This document shows, piece after piece, positions 44,502 through 53,333 of a stretch of DNA of 64,000 nt. Position 1 is the first letter of the stretch. Each line of letters begins with the position of its first letter. Under the pieces are notes generated by a model that saw nothing but the letters and a program-made list of their open reading frames with translations, made no database searches and was not told the DNA's origin. The stretch covers positions 26,174 to 90,173 of IMG/VR virus record IMGVR_UViG_3300003690_003261; one strand, given 5' to 3'. The DNA is from a virus. The position numbers were made by a program, and so were the translations under genes.

Positions 44502-45320
44502 TTAGCTACGCAATGTTTTTCTTTTTAATTTTTCGCCTTCTAAGAGTTGACGGGGCCCACCAACACCCATAGCACTTTCAATTGTTTTAATTCCTTTCAC
44601 AAGCTTGAAAAGTCCTTGAGGCTCGACTGACGCGAGCTGGTCGCTCCCCCACATTGTACGGTCCAAAGTAATATGCCTCTCCACCCACGTCGCGCCCATT
44701 GCCACAGCAGCAAACGTAGTTGTCAATCCATATTCATGCCCGCTATAGCCTATTTGGGTGACGTCCCCCCATTTATCCTTAAGCCAGTGTATATAATTTA
44801 AATTTATTTCATTCGCCGGAGTAGGATAAGTGGAATTGGTGTGCATCACCACATCGGGTTGGCAAGCATTAACACAATCTTCGACCTCTTGCTCTGTACT
44901 CATTCCCGTGGACACAATCAGAAGGGAGGAGTTGTCTCTCGTATAACGGCACAGCTCTAGATTAGTTACCAGGGCTGAGCCAATCTTCATCACCGAGGTG
45001 TACTCTTTCATAAAATCCACCGACGGTTTGTCCCACACAGACGCAAATACTTCAATGGGTTTATCTTTAACATAGTCGTAAATTTCTTCATATTCTCGTT
45101 CTTGAAACTCCAGCCTCTCCTTATAATCAATATAAGTCATCTCGCCCCACGGAGTCTGTCGCATCACGCTTTTTTGAGTGTCGGGGACACATAATTGAGG
45201 CGTGCGTTTTTGGAACTTGGCATAATCGCAGCCGGCGACTTCGGCCACATCTATTAGTTGTTTGGCTGTGTCAACAGATCCGTTATGATTTATTCCTATT
45301 TCGGCTATTACTTTTACCAT
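44502..45320 (-). CDS. neuB: Sialic acid synthase without SAF domain
   Basis: 272 aa from the ATG at 45320, seven bases overlapping the TAA of the GT10 gene. It is the TIM-barrel synthase that condenses phosphoenolpyruvate with an N-acetylated hexosamine. Diagnostic stretches are VIAEIGINHNGS, AKFQKRTP, VFASVWDKPS, MKIGSALVTN, STGMST, GYSGHEYGL and WVERHITLDRTMWGSDQLAS. Typical NeuB proteins are about 335-350 aa with a C-terminal antifreeze-like SAF domain. Here the chain ends at GEKLKRKTLRS, just after the barrel, so that domain is absent. Confidence 0.88.
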   Translation of the reverse strand: MVKVIAEIGINHNGSVDTAKQLIDVAEVAGCDYAKFQKRTPQLCVPDTQKSVMRQTPWGEMTYIDYKERLEFQEREYEEIYDYVKDKPIEVFASVWDKPSVDFMKEYTSVMKIGSALVTNLELCRYTRDNSSLLIVSTGMSTEQEVEDCVNACQPDVVMHTNSTYPTPANEINLNYIHWLKDKWGDVTQIGYSGHEYGLTTTFAAVAMGATWVERHITLDRTMWGSDQLASVEPQGLFKLVKGIKTIESAMGVGGPRQLLEGEKLKRKTLRS

Positions 45321-46123
45321 AAATTTTTCTTCCACCAAAATAATTTTTGAAGGCCTTCTTCTGTGCACGGAGGGGTAGATAGATGTTTATCCATCAGGCT
45401 CTTACTATTTTCCACTTCCAATATATACTCAATCAACTCTGTTTGGGTCGCAAAATCCCCCGCAAAAATAAAGGAGTCTGAATTAAAATATTTAAAGACG
45501 TCGCGGGTACCATCAAAGATAGGAATAGAGCCGGCCAAAAAAGCATTAAATATTTTTTCGTTGATGTACCCGGGGCATATCTCGTTTTCGAAAGCAATAT
45601 TAAATCGGTAGGGCTTCAATAACTCAACTGTATAATCAAATAAGTCGATATCGAAGCGTTTTTCATCTGTAACCCAGTCAACCCTCTTCCGCTCGTTCAG
45701 CCTCTGATAAAACTGGTGGCGAAGGGGGGCCCGGCCCCACGTAAGATTTTTAAAGCAATAGCTGCAAAACCGAGGCTTGGGCGCGTCGCAAATTTCTCCC
45801 AACGGTTTCAAAAGCTGTTGAATATCTACGCTACGCGTAAAATACGTCATAACACCAAAAGGAACATGATAATAGGCATCAACATGTTCTTCAACCGATT
45901 CTTTATTGTCTATAATATCAAAAAACAAAGGCACATGATGGTCCCCACTAATTATCTCTGTGTCATGCATCTCTTTGCGTATATAATTGCCGTCAAACTG
46001 TCGATCTTGAGAGTGCCGTAAAGGTAAAAATTTGATAGAATCGGCGACTCCTGTGGCCTCACAAAAATCTTTATAAAACCCATACATCCACTTTCCTTGT
46101 ACATTGTCGGGTTCCTTATACAT
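45314..46123 (-). CDS. GT10-family fucosyltransferase
   Basis: 269 aa. The C-terminal half contains the GT10 signature RFNIAFENEICPGYINEKIF (about 172-191), followed by AFLAGSIPIFDG, the GDP-fucose binding motif of alpha-1,3/1,4-fucosyltransferases. The N-terminal half has an acceptor-domain pattern (FFDIIDNKESV, VPFGVMTYFTRS). It has no signal or membrane segment, unlike many Golgi enzymes, so it should act in the bacterial cytoplasm. gmd and fcl in the same operon provide GDP-fucose. The ATG overlaps the C-methyltransferase stop by eight bases. Confidence 0.85.
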   Translation of the reverse strand: MYKEPDNVQGKWMYGFYKDFCEATGVADSIKFLPLRHSQDRQFDGNYIRKEMHDTEIISGDHHVPLFFDIIDNKESVEEHVDAYYHVPFGVMTYFTRSVDIQQLLKPLGEICDAPKPRFCSYCFKNLTWGRAPLRHQFYQRLNERKRVDWVTDEKRFDIDLFDYTVELLKPYRFNIAFENEICPGYINEKIFNAFLAGSIPIFDGTRDVFKYFNSDSFIFAGDFATQTELIEYILEVENSKSLMDKHLSTPPCTEEGLQKLFWWKKNLW

Positions 46124-47348
46124 TTTCTTTATCTATAATTTCAAACTCTGGAAACGGAAAAATAAACTTCGTGCCGGCCTTTATAAACTCTTTCTCTTTT
46201 CTCAGAATATTGGTTTTATAGTGCCATGGCAATACAAAATAATAATCAGGTTCCATTGCTCTCGACTCAGACTCAGAAATAATTGGAATTTTGGTGCCGG
46301 GTGTATACCGGCCGAATTTATATTCGTTGACCTCAGCTATATGAGGGATTAAGGTTTCAGTTATATTACAATATTGTAATACTATATTTCCTTTTGTTGA
46401 GGCACCATATCCATGAATTACGTTTCCCTCTTCAATTAAGGCTTCTAATGTATCAACTATATGAGATGATCTTTCCTTAATCTGTTGTTCGAAGTTTTTA
46501 AACGTCTCGTCATTGAAGAATTTTTCTTCTTTTTCCAAAATTTTCTCAATTTTTTCAGTACATTCCACAAAGCGGCTATTGCTGTTTTTGGCTAGTAGCA
46601 AAGCAAAACTTCCCCCATTAGTATCATTTAGAGAGATGTTTACAACCTTTAGGCCGCACTCGTGTGCAATGTACAAAATGGGACGCAACGAATAATATTC
46701 TACATGCTCATGACAAATCGTGTCATAAGCCATATTTTCAATCATGGAAACCAAATAACTGTGTTCCATAAACCACACTCCATCATCATGTAAGATATCA
46801 CATACTTCTTGTGAAAATTTGAGAGGGCTTGGTAAATCATAAAACATCGAAATCGTGGAGACTATTTTTACCTTCTCCGGACAGACCTCCTTAAACACAT
46901 CGCCATCGAAAAACGAGCCGAGAACGGTGATATCGGCTTTGTGATTCTCTATAAATTTATGAGCGGTAGGATCAATTCCATAATACTTTACAGTGCGATC
47001 CTGGTACTGATTCAACAACGTTCCATCATTTGACCCGATGTCTACCACGACATCGCCAGCCTCTAAGGAAACCTGCTTTTCTAAAAACTGTCGAATGTCA
47101 TCAAGATGATTCACCATTGAATTATTTAAGCTTGAACAATAACCATAGTTAATGCCATATAGTTCATCTAGATCAAAGTCATGACATAATTGAACCAAAT
47201 GACATGTGTCGCATGAACAAAGCATTAGGGGCAGCTCTTTTACCGCCTCTTCTTTGGTTTGAGGAAAAAAGCCAGCAAGGGCCATCGAACCAATGTCTAA
47301 ACACTCCCTCACTGGGTTTCCGCAAAGCCTACAAGCGTGAATTTTCAT
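46116..47348 (-). CDS. Sugar C-methyltransferase (NovU/EvaC-like)
   Basis: 410 aa with three parts as in the sugar C-methyltransferase family. The N-terminal zinc-binding part has CRLCG and CSCDTC. The central class I methyltransferase core has VVDIGSNDGTLL as its SAM-binding motif, and EHVEYYSLRPI. The C-terminal part is Rossmann-like with GYGASTKGN. Relatives methylate keto-deoxy sugars bound to a nucleotide. The N-terminal cysteines, the EHVEYYS motif and GYGAS are diagnostic. The acceptor here may be a keto intermediate in this module, such as the Gmd product; this is inference. Confidence 0.85.
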   Translation of the reverse strand: MKIHACRLCGNPVRECLDIGSMALAGFFPQTKEEAVKELPLMLCSCDTCHLVQLCHDFDLDELYGINYGYCSSLNNSMVNHLDDIRQFLEKQVSLEAGDVVVDIGSNDGTLLNQYQDRTVKYYGIDPTAHKFIENHKADITVLGSFFDGDVFKEVCPEKVKIVSTISMFYDLPSPLKFSQEVCDILHDDGVWFMEHSYLVSMIENMAYDTICHEHVEYYSLRPILYIAHECGLKVVNISLNDTNGGSFALLLAKNSNSRFVECTEKIEKILEKEEKFFNDETFKNFEQQIKERSSHIVDTLEALIEEGNVIHGYGASTKGNIVLQYCNITETLIPHIAEVNEYKFGRYTPGTKIPIISESESRAMEPDYYFVLPWHYKTNILRKEKEFIKAGTKFIFPFPEFEIIDKENV

Positions 47349-48058
47349 TAAACAGTACTCCGATTTCGATTAGACCAAATAGCATTTCCAAAAACTGGAC
47401 TCTTTTTTTCTTCCCAGACTAACTTAAAGTCATGAGACTGCAAATATTTATCTACATCTATAAATAGATCGTCCGTGGTTTGGTCGTGGGCGCTAGCGTG
47501 GTTTGTTTCGCTTATAATATGCCCGCATGTTTTAAGTAATTCAGACCCCAAGCCCTTCAAGCAGTCCAGGGTGCGTCCCTCAACATCAAAACAGAGCAAA
47601 TCAATACGAGTCACTTTATTGTTTTCACAATAATCTTTTAAAGTTGTGGTTTCTACCAAAGCGGTTCCCCACTCAAAAGATTCAATATCTTCTGTTGCCC
47701 ACGGGTGTTTGTTAATTTCAAACCACTGACGCGTTGTTGGGCCATTTAAAGACCCCATGCCGTTCCAATATTGAGACTCTCCGATTAATTTAAGAGGATA
47801 TGTAAATTCTACTAATTCGTCCGACTTCGATGTAACCGCTTTCGGTGTAAAGAAGACTCGTTTATGGGGGCTACTATTCTGGTAACAGGCTTCAATAAGC
47901 TGAGGGCTGCACTCGAAACAGTGTGCCTCCGCGTTAAAATAATCCGACATAATAATTCCGTCGAGACAATCCTTTGTTCCTACTTCCAAAATTACCTTTA
48001 TATCGTTTGGTTCCACAAACTTAAAGAATTTCCCATAATTACCATAATGCTTTGCCAT
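47348..48058 (-). CDS. FkbM-family methyltransferase
   Basis: 236 aa class I SAM-dependent methyltransferase. It has the glycine-poor SAM motif ILEVGTKDCLDG (about 23-34), then AEAHCFECSPQL, and the FkbM-like segment TTLKDYC...DLLCFDVEGRTLDCLKG, which is family-specific (LK-x-DVEG). FkbM enzymes O-methylate sugars and polyketides. Here the substrate is likely a glycan. The TAA overlaps the ATG of the C-methyltransferase (TAATG). Confidence 0.8.
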   Translation of the reverse strand: MAKHYGNYGKFFKFVEPNDIKVILEVGTKDCLDGIIMSDYFNAEAHCFECSPQLIEACYQNSSPHKRVFFTPKAVTSKSDELVEFTYPLKLIGESQYWNGMGSLNGPTTRQWFEINKHPWATEDIESFEWGTALVETTTLKDYCENNKVTRIDLLCFDVEGRTLDCLKGLGSELLKTCGHIISETNHASAHDQTTDDLFIDVDKYLQSHDFKLVWEEKKSPVFGNAIWSNRNRSTV

Positions 48059-48064
48059 TATATC

Positions 48065-48748
48065 TTACCTTCCCACATTACCGCTTATTTCAAATATTTT
48101 TTGATCTACAGGGTTGATGTTATTTTTAATTATTAGTTTATCAGCCTCCGATAGGAAGTCTTTGCGGTGTAACAGCTTTGTCAGATTGGTTTTATCAAAA
48201 TCTTCAAAAGAGCTACCGTCGCCATACTGTGTTTCCTGTGTGTAAGATTCACTACATGACGCACTGAGCCCAAGTGTGCGGCCCAGGGCTGCTCGATAAT
48301 TTTCATCGACCACCCACCGATCGTAAGAAAGCGGAAAAATGTTTTTATCCGTCGACATTTCACCTTGTAAATTGTAAAGTTTCATCGCGGGAAGTCCATA
48401 CATACGGTGGCCTTTACGCTTTCGGCTAGCTAGTAAATTATAGGGGTCACGATGAATCCAAATGGTGCGTGTAATTGGCTGTCCAAGTGGATTGCGCAAT
48501 GCATGGTCCTTGGGGTGGTATTCCTCTTGATTAAAAATAAAAACATTCTCAGCCGGGGCTTCTATCGTTTTTAGTACTTTGATAATTCTTTCTCCTCTTT
48601 TCCAGGAGCCATTGGTGATATTCATAAAGGATACATTCGCATCCATATGTTGCGCCATCCACATTATTATAGCATGATGACCACTCCGTTGCATGGCAAC
48701 TATCCTAATAACCTTATTATACACACTTCCGCTCACGTTTGTAGTCAT
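48065..48748 (-). CDS. Sulfotransferase-like protein
   Basis: 227 aa P-loop sulfotransferase-type protein. The 5'-phosphosulfate-binding loop is AMQRSGHHAIIMWM (about 18-31), the form of (T)x-R-S-G-(T/H). The 3'-phosphate motif is IWIHRDPYNLLASRKRK (about 96-112), with R100 and S108. Such enzymes move sulfate from PAPS to an acceptor hydroxyl. The gene lies two bases downstream of the PhyH oxygenase stop. It is one of two sulfotransferase-like genes in the module; the acceptor is probably a sugar. Confidence 0.75.
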   Translation of the reverse strand: MTTNVSGSVYNKVIRIVAMQRSGHHAIIMWMAQHMDANVSFMNITNGSWKRGERIIKVLKTIEAPAENVFIFNQEEYHPKDHALRNPLGQPITRTIWIHRDPYNLLASRKRKGHRMYGLPAMKLYNLQGEMSTDKNIFPLSYDRWVVDENYRAALGRTLGLSASCSESYTQETQYGDGSSFEDFDKTNLTKLLHRKDFLSEADKLIIKNNINPVDQKIFEISGNVGR

Positions 48749-48750
48749 AT

Positions 48751-49425
48751 TTAACTGCTCGGTGGTGATGCATTATAATAATAATTGGTAAGCGTATAGC
48801 GGGCCCCCTCTACAATATCGCCGCCGCAATGAATATTTGAGGTATCTACTAGTATAACGTCCCCAGCGCGGCCGGTAATAATCTGTTTATTTTCCCATAT
48901 CATATTTTTGCGAAGTACTTCTTCATGGTACCTTGTTTGCGATCTATCCCCCGGCACTTTTGGGTAAGTCGGAATGTTTTTATGAACAGCGGCGCTGGAG
49001 GGTAAAAGGTAAAAGGGCCCATTTAGTTCTGTTACATCAGTTAAGTATAACAGAGCTTTAAGCTGTTTTTCATGATTATCTACGTGCCAGCCGCCGCCCG
49101 AATTAATTGCTCCCCAGTCACCCCTAACAATACCTGCTTGACATCTGGAATTAAGAAGTGGTGTGCCCACAAACTCCACGCACAAACTACTCAAAAAATC
49201 AGAGCTTAGGAAGGTAGAAGCATTAGTACTGTGTCTTTCAAAGTGCCAACAGCGCCGGTCTTTACCATCTCCTTCGACAAAGTATTTAAAAGAACATTGA
49301 TTTATGTGTTCCACCGCTGTTTGACAAAATTGTTGATCATAAAAACTTTGGAGGATAAAATAACCCCTTTCATTGAGGGCTCCCAATATTTCGGAAGGGG
49401 GTGGATAGTTGGAGGCTGACATCAT
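48751..49425 (-). CDS. Phytanoyl-CoA dioxygenase (PhyH) family protein
   Basis: 224 aa Fe(II)/2-oxoglutarate-dependent oxygenase. The metal triad is H114-x-D116 (GGWHVDNHE) and H199 (TSNIHCGG), with R209 as the 2-oxoglutarate ligand (GARYTLTNYY). The surrounding ALLYLTD and GPFYLLPSSA segments match PhyH-type enzymes. It would hydroxylate a small molecule, lipid or sugar. Located between a GT4 and a sulfotransferase gene, it may create a hydroxyl that is later sulfated or glycosylated; that order is speculation. Confidence 0.83.
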   Translation of the reverse strand: MMSASNYPPPSEILGALNERGYFILQSFYDQQFCQTAVEHINQCSFKYFVEGDGKDRRCWHFERHSTNASTFLSSDFLSSLCVEFVGTPLLNSRCQAGIVRGDWGAINSGGGWHVDNHEKQLKALLYLTDVTELNGPFYLLPSSAAVHKNIPTYPKVPGDRSQTRYHEEVLRKNMIWENKQIITGRAGDVILVDTSNIHCGGDIVEGARYTLTNYYYNASPPSS

Positions 49426-49426
49426 C

Positions 49427-50557
49427 TTACACGTCGCCTAAACGACTGGACTTAAAAAAGACGGGAAGCATATGACGAAATAAATCCCCTGTCTCATGGT
49501 TTTCGCTCTTCCATGGAACTCGATGGTTGTGTGCCGGCAACTCAAAATGAAGATTGGGTATATCTCTCAACGGCCCATTAAATGGTCTTCCTCGGCTGGC
49601 ACAAAGCTGGGCTATTTCCTGGGTAAATCTGTCCAAAGTGTTACTGACCAAACATGTATTATGAATTTCGCTACAGTCCTCTATTTTGCTTCTCTGGACA
49701 GCTGCTCCTAAAGTCTTCCATGAAATGTCGTAGCTCTCGAACGCCACTGAATTTTCGTTTGTTAAATAGTCGTCACTACCTCCCATCACGTTCTTATAAT
49801 ATACAACGCGGCAGCCGCAACACGCAGCCTCCGACACCACCCGGCTTTCGCCCTCCTTTTCCGAATAAAAAGCAAATACATTCGACCACTGATAAAAAGG
49901 TGGTATCAGCGCATTGTCGGCGCCTTCATTACCCCCCGTATCAGGACGAAGGAGTGAAATAAATTTTTGTTCCGCGGGGGTAAACCTTGATTGAATATAG
50001 TTTTCAACATCTAAAAAGTGCTCTTTATAACGTCCTTTTTCGTTTGGACTTAAAGCACAGATTAAAAGAGTCTTACAGACGCCTTGTTGAGTAAACAAAA
50101 TCTTTAGTTGATCCAAAAAAATCTGTATGTTTTTTACGCGATGGGGCTTGTTGACCCACAAAATATCCCATATATAGTCACTATTACTTTGGGTGATCTC
50201 CGATTTAATCTCTTCCGATATTTTAGTCCTCGAAACTTTTTCAATTTCATGGATAGAATTCAATAGGCTATTTTTACTTTTTCCCTCGGTATGGTGATAT
50301 TCGTTAGGTAAAAAATTTCTACTATTCATTTCTATCACCCGATTCTTCTTGGCGAAACCAGGAGGTAATTGTTCGTTAGAGGCAAGATAAAAGTCGAATC
50401 CAGATGGGGCTTTATGGCGATGATCGCAACCGATATGACACCCTATCACATAGCGATCGCGATAGGATCTGAAGGCTCCCAATAAAGCCTGCTCTTTGTG
50501 GGTCAGGATTAATACCCCTGTACTCTGGGTACTGTGTTTCTTAAGAACGAGGGCCAT
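49427..50557 (-). CDS. GT4-like glycosyltransferase
   Basis: 376 aa with a GT-B fold, C-terminal catalytic half recognisable from SEKEGESRVVSEAACCGCRV (about 237-256), the E-x7-E motif that binds the nucleotide sugar in GT4 enzymes. This is followed by GGSDDYL and a C-terminal helix. The N-terminal half is more divergent (GVLILTHKEQALLGAF). The donor and acceptor are unknown. It lies immediately downstream of the sialyltransferase-like gene. Confidence 0.72.
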   Translation of the reverse strand: MALVLKKHSTQSTGVLILTHKEQALLGAFRSYRDRYVIGCHIGCDHRHKAPSGFDFYLASNEQLPPGFAKKNRVIEMNSRNFLPNEYHHTEGKSKNSLLNSIHEIEKVSRTKISEEIKSEITQSNSDYIWDILWVNKPHRVKNIQIFLDQLKILFTQQGVCKTLLICALSPNEKGRYKEHFLDVENYIQSRFTPAEQKFISLLRPDTGGNEGADNALIPPFYQWSNVFAFYSEKEGESRVVSEAACCGCRVVYYKNVMGGSDDYLTNENSVAFESYDISWKTLGAAVQRSKIEDCSEIHNTCLVSNTLDRFTQEIAQLCASRGRPFNGPLRDIPNLHFELPAHNHRVPWKSENHETGDLFRHMLPVFFKSSRLGDV

Positions 50558-50562
50558 CTTCT

Positions 50563-51261
50563 CTATTTTAAACTCACATTAGGAAGTGCTGTTAATAACG
50601 TATAAAAATTTACATTATCGGTGGTCACTTCAAACTTCACGTCCGCATATTGTTTCATTTTCTCAACTAAAAAACCTTGCGTCTGTTCTATATTGTGATC
50701 CGAAGGTTTCAATCTAATGAAGTTTTCATCCGAGCTGTAGTAGCCCAGTCCAAACAAATATTTCAAATTCCTTTGCAGCTCATTGGTCTTAAAATAGTAG
50801 GCGCGGTGGTCTAGGGCCATAAGATCGAAGCCAACCAGAGCCATTTTACTAAACTCATCCTTACTAAGAAGATGGGCAACAGCGACGGGGCCCGAGGAGG
50901 GCAGAAAGTGCGTGTTAGGATCAAGAGGATCACTGGACATAATAATTGATCTATCTGGGCCCGGAGTGAAGGGAGGATATTCAACCTCAATAAGATCATG
51001 ATGGGCATCCGGATGGAGTTTTTCACCTGGATGTGCCGTGCTTACTACTTTTTCAAGCCCAAGTTCTTTTATTTCTTCTTTTGAAAAATTCTGTGTTGAG
51101 TTATTTCGATACTGGATGTGGGCTTTTTTGGGGATAAATTTCTCATATCCCTCCCACACTGGCCGATTAATAATAACAATTTTATCAAAACTGTTTATGT
51201 ATGCCGAAGATGTTCTCAGAATACTTGGGCCCTTTCCTATAATGACCACAGACTTACCCAT
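50563..51261 (-). CDS. Sialyltransferase-like protein (GT29/GT42-type fold)
   Basis: 232 aa from the ATG at 51261, which has a strong GGAGG five or so bases upstream and overlaps the preceding stop; the longer start at 51291 is not needed. The N-terminus VVIIGKGPSILR (about 5-16) and the FDKIVIINRPVW segment match the nucleotide-binding start of GT42 sialyltransferases (GNGPSL, then FD, then N). A later SSGPVAVAHLL and ALVGFDLM...AYYF correspond to the SG-x-x-x-A and G-(I/F)-D segment. With neuA and neuB in the same operon, a transferase for a CMP-linked nonulosonic acid is plausible. Family placement is from pattern only. Confidence 0.6.
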   Translation of the reverse strand: MGKSVVIIGKGPSILRTSSAYINSFDKIVIINRPVWEGYEKFIPKKAHIQYRNNSTQNFSKEEIKELGLEKVVSTAHPGEKLHPDAHHDLIEVEYPPFTPGPDRSIIMSSDPLDPNTHFLPSSGPVAVAHLLSKDEFSKMALVGFDLMALDHRAYYFKTNELQRNLKYLFGLGYYSSDENFIRLKPSDHNIEQTQGFLVEKMKQYADVKFEVTTDNVNFYTLLTALPNVSLK

Positions 51262-51886
51262 TTTTGTCCTCCGGTGTTTTTTCATAAACATAAAAGAGGG
51301 AGAGAACTTCGGGTTCCGATTCTTCCTGTTTATGCGTTAAAGAAATTTTGTCATTATGGTTTTCTTCTAGATATTGAATCCATTTAGAATTGTAGAGATG
51401 CTCTGTAAACTCTGGTTCATCCACAGGAGGTCGCCGTCGCCCACGGTCGAGGAGGAGGTCATACTCGGGGTTACAACTATCCTGAGCATATATGATCAAA
51501 AAGCGATCTGCTTTCTCCACAAGCTTATCTAAGGTGCGGTGTAGATATTCTTTTTCATCTTCAAGAATGTGATATAAAACGTCTAAACACAAGACCAATT
51601 CGGCCGAGGGTCCATTGTATTCGTCAAACCTGCTTTTTAACAGCCTCATAGTCGATCGAGGAACCTTTGGTACGTCAAAAATATCAATTCCTATATAACT
51701 TGGAGTTTGTAACTTTTCGGCCACGCGCAAATCTCCGGAGCCAAAATCTAAAACACTTCCAATGTCATTAGCTTTTATAAATTCATTTAACCAACTAGCC
51801 TTAAAATTCAACAGAGAGCCGGCGCTGCCGCCTCCACTATCACCACCGAACGCATAGCGCTTTTGCCAATAAATTTCAGATCGCAT
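51254..51886 (-). CDS. SAM-dependent methyltransferase
   Basis: 210 aa class I methyltransferase. Motif I is VLDFGSGDLRVAEKL (about 45-59), followed by IGIDIFD, and motif IV is LVLCLDVLYHILED. The Rossmann core is complete, and the ribosome site AGGAT is clear. No specific substrate is shown by the sequence; its position among sugar-transfer genes suggests a glycan precursor or a lipid. The C-terminal portion past residue 150 is variable. The last codons overlap the sialyltransferase-like start. Confidence 0.76.
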   Translation of the reverse strand: MRSEIYWQKRYAFGGDSGGGSAGSLLNFKASWLNEFIKANDIGSVLDFGSGDLRVAEKLQTPSYIGIDIFDVPKVPRSTMRLLKSRFDEYNGPSAELVLCLDVLYHILEDEKEYLHRTLDKLVEKADRFLIIYAQDSCNPEYDLLLDRGRRRPPVDEPEFTEHLYNSKWIQYLEENHNDKISLTHKQEESEPEVLSLFYVYEKTPEDKNG

Positions 51887-51893
51887 TTTAATC

Positions 51894-52667
51894 CTACCCT
51901 CTCATACTAGGGGGAATTCTTTCGTCGCTCAATCCAATCTCCTCAATATCAAAATGCACCCCCTCATCGAAAGGATATTGTTTATTTTCTATCGCATCCT
52001 CTAGCAATTCTTTGTTAGCACAAAAGCGATATTTCGGATGGCTATAAGTATGTAACTTGTGAACCATCTCGTCTGGACTCATACACCACGAAAAATGACA
52101 GCCCACGTACTCTTCAGTAACTGGGCCGCGGTCGCGCCAATTGTTAGGGTATTGCGGACGAATATTCCCATAATACGTAGCGATCGGAGAGACAAAATCT
52201 TTATTTTTCCAAAGATAATTTTTCTTATAAAAAAACTGACGTAACTTAAGTCTTACGGTGCCATGCGCTTTAACTTGATCTAAGATATATTCCATCTTGT
52301 CACCATATATAATTTCATCAGCATCAACAGAAATTATAATGTCATCGGGAGCGAAAGAATAAAGTTTAGTGAACCAGCTCCTCATTACGGGTTCATTTAC
52401 TTGATGAATGGCGCCCTCATTATTGTATGCCTCAACTGTCTCATTAATAATAGAACAAGCATGATAATCGAGCTTGTCTCGCAACTTCTCGGGGATCTGG
52501 TTTTTAATATCCGTAAAAGCAAATTCTCTCTTCATGCCCGTATGGTTTACATCAAATTCACAAACTATCATTTTCCGAATAAAGGGGTACCATTCTTCGA
52601 GGTTGGCCTTAACAAACTGGATTTCATGCGGTGCATAACAATATGTTTTTAAATATATATCACCCAT
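51894..52667 (-). CDS. GT17-like glycosyltransferase
   Basis: 257 aa from the ATG at 52667; it shares one base with the preceding TGA and has GGAGG seven bases upstream. The motif DDIIISVDADEII (about 108-120), with D115, D117 and E118, is the DxDE metal site. A later GCHFSWCMSPDEM and HKLHTYSHPKYR match the pattern of GT17 enzymes (GWHxS and K-x-x-S-(F/Y)-S-H). GT17 members add GlcNAc to a mannose in eukaryotes and are also found in phages and bacteria. The donor here is unknown. Confidence 0.75.
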   Translation of the reverse strand: MGDIYLKTYCYAPHEIQFVKANLEEWYPFIRKMIVCEFDVNHTGMKREFAFTDIKNQIPEKLRDKLDYHACSIINETVEAYNNEGAIHQVNEPVMRSWFTKLYSFAPDDIIISVDADEIIYGDKMEYILDQVKAHGTVRLKLRQFFYKKNYLWKNKDFVSPIATYYGNIRPQYPNNWRDRGPVTEEYVGCHFSWCMSPDEMVHKLHTYSHPKYRFCANKELLEDAIENKQYPFDEGVHFDIEEIGLSDERIPPSMRG

Positions 52668-53329
52668 CACTTTACCTCCAATATTGCATATCCATGTAGC
52701 GGATGAAAATCTGGTAACTGTTGCTCTTTAATAAGCCTCACATTTAAGAGTTGGTGACACTGTGCCAGAAAAGGATAATGATGATAGTCATCAATTACAA
52801 TTTTAGTTCCAGAGCGTACGCGGTCCCTAAGATGTCGAAACGCTATGCTCCTCCCATTACCGTTGGGTCCATCTAAAATAATTAAGTCATAATACTCCTC
52901 TAGGTCGCCGTCCTCAATTTTATAAAAAGTATTATGTGCTCGAAAATTATTATATTGGTCTTGAGGAAGAAACTGGCCCGGAGGAATATCGGCCCCCTCC
53001 AGAATTTGGTCGAACTCTTCGTCGGTGTATTGCATGAGGGGCCTAAGCCTTAAATTAAAATCGTGGTAATCCTGACTGGGCTTAAAACAGTATTCTTGGC
53101 TATGATCGAAAGAGTCCAAACTAAACGGCAAGTTGTACATAGCCCGCAGAGTTAAAAAGAATTCGGTGCTCGATCCGGAGCCAAATTCAACAATTTTTTG
53201 AATACTGCCGTCTTCTAGATATGGAACCACATCTCTCAATTGAAAAGGATCGAGGCCCGTACCACTAAAACAAGCTGCTGGAAATGATAAAGTAGATAAG
53301 TTAATTTTTACGTGTTCTGCAGAGGACAC
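52667..53329 (-). CDS. Methyltransferase-like protein (class I fold)
   Basis: 220 aa with a GTG start at 53329. The SAM motif is KIVEFGSGSSTEFFL (about 45-59), followed by DSFDHSQEYC and, at about 148-175, the IILDGPNGNGRS and KIVIDDYHHYPF segments, which form the later strands of the Rossmann core. It resembles putative methyltransferases associated with glycan clusters. The GTG lacks a good ribosome site, so translation may be coupled to the FkbM gene four bases upstream. The substrate is unknown. Confidence 0.7.
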   Translation of the reverse strand: MSSAEHVKINLSTLSFPAACFSGTGLDPFQLRDVVPYLEDGSIQKIVEFGSGSSTEFFLTLRAMYNLPFSLDSFDHSQEYCFKPSQDYHDFNLRLRPLMQYTDEEFDQILEGADIPPGQFLPQDQYNNFRAHNTFYKIEDGDLEEYYDLIILDGPNGNGRSIAFRHLRDRVRSGTKIVIDDYHHYPFLAQCHQLLNVRLIKEQQLPDFHPLHGYAILEVK

Positions 53330-53333
53330 AATC

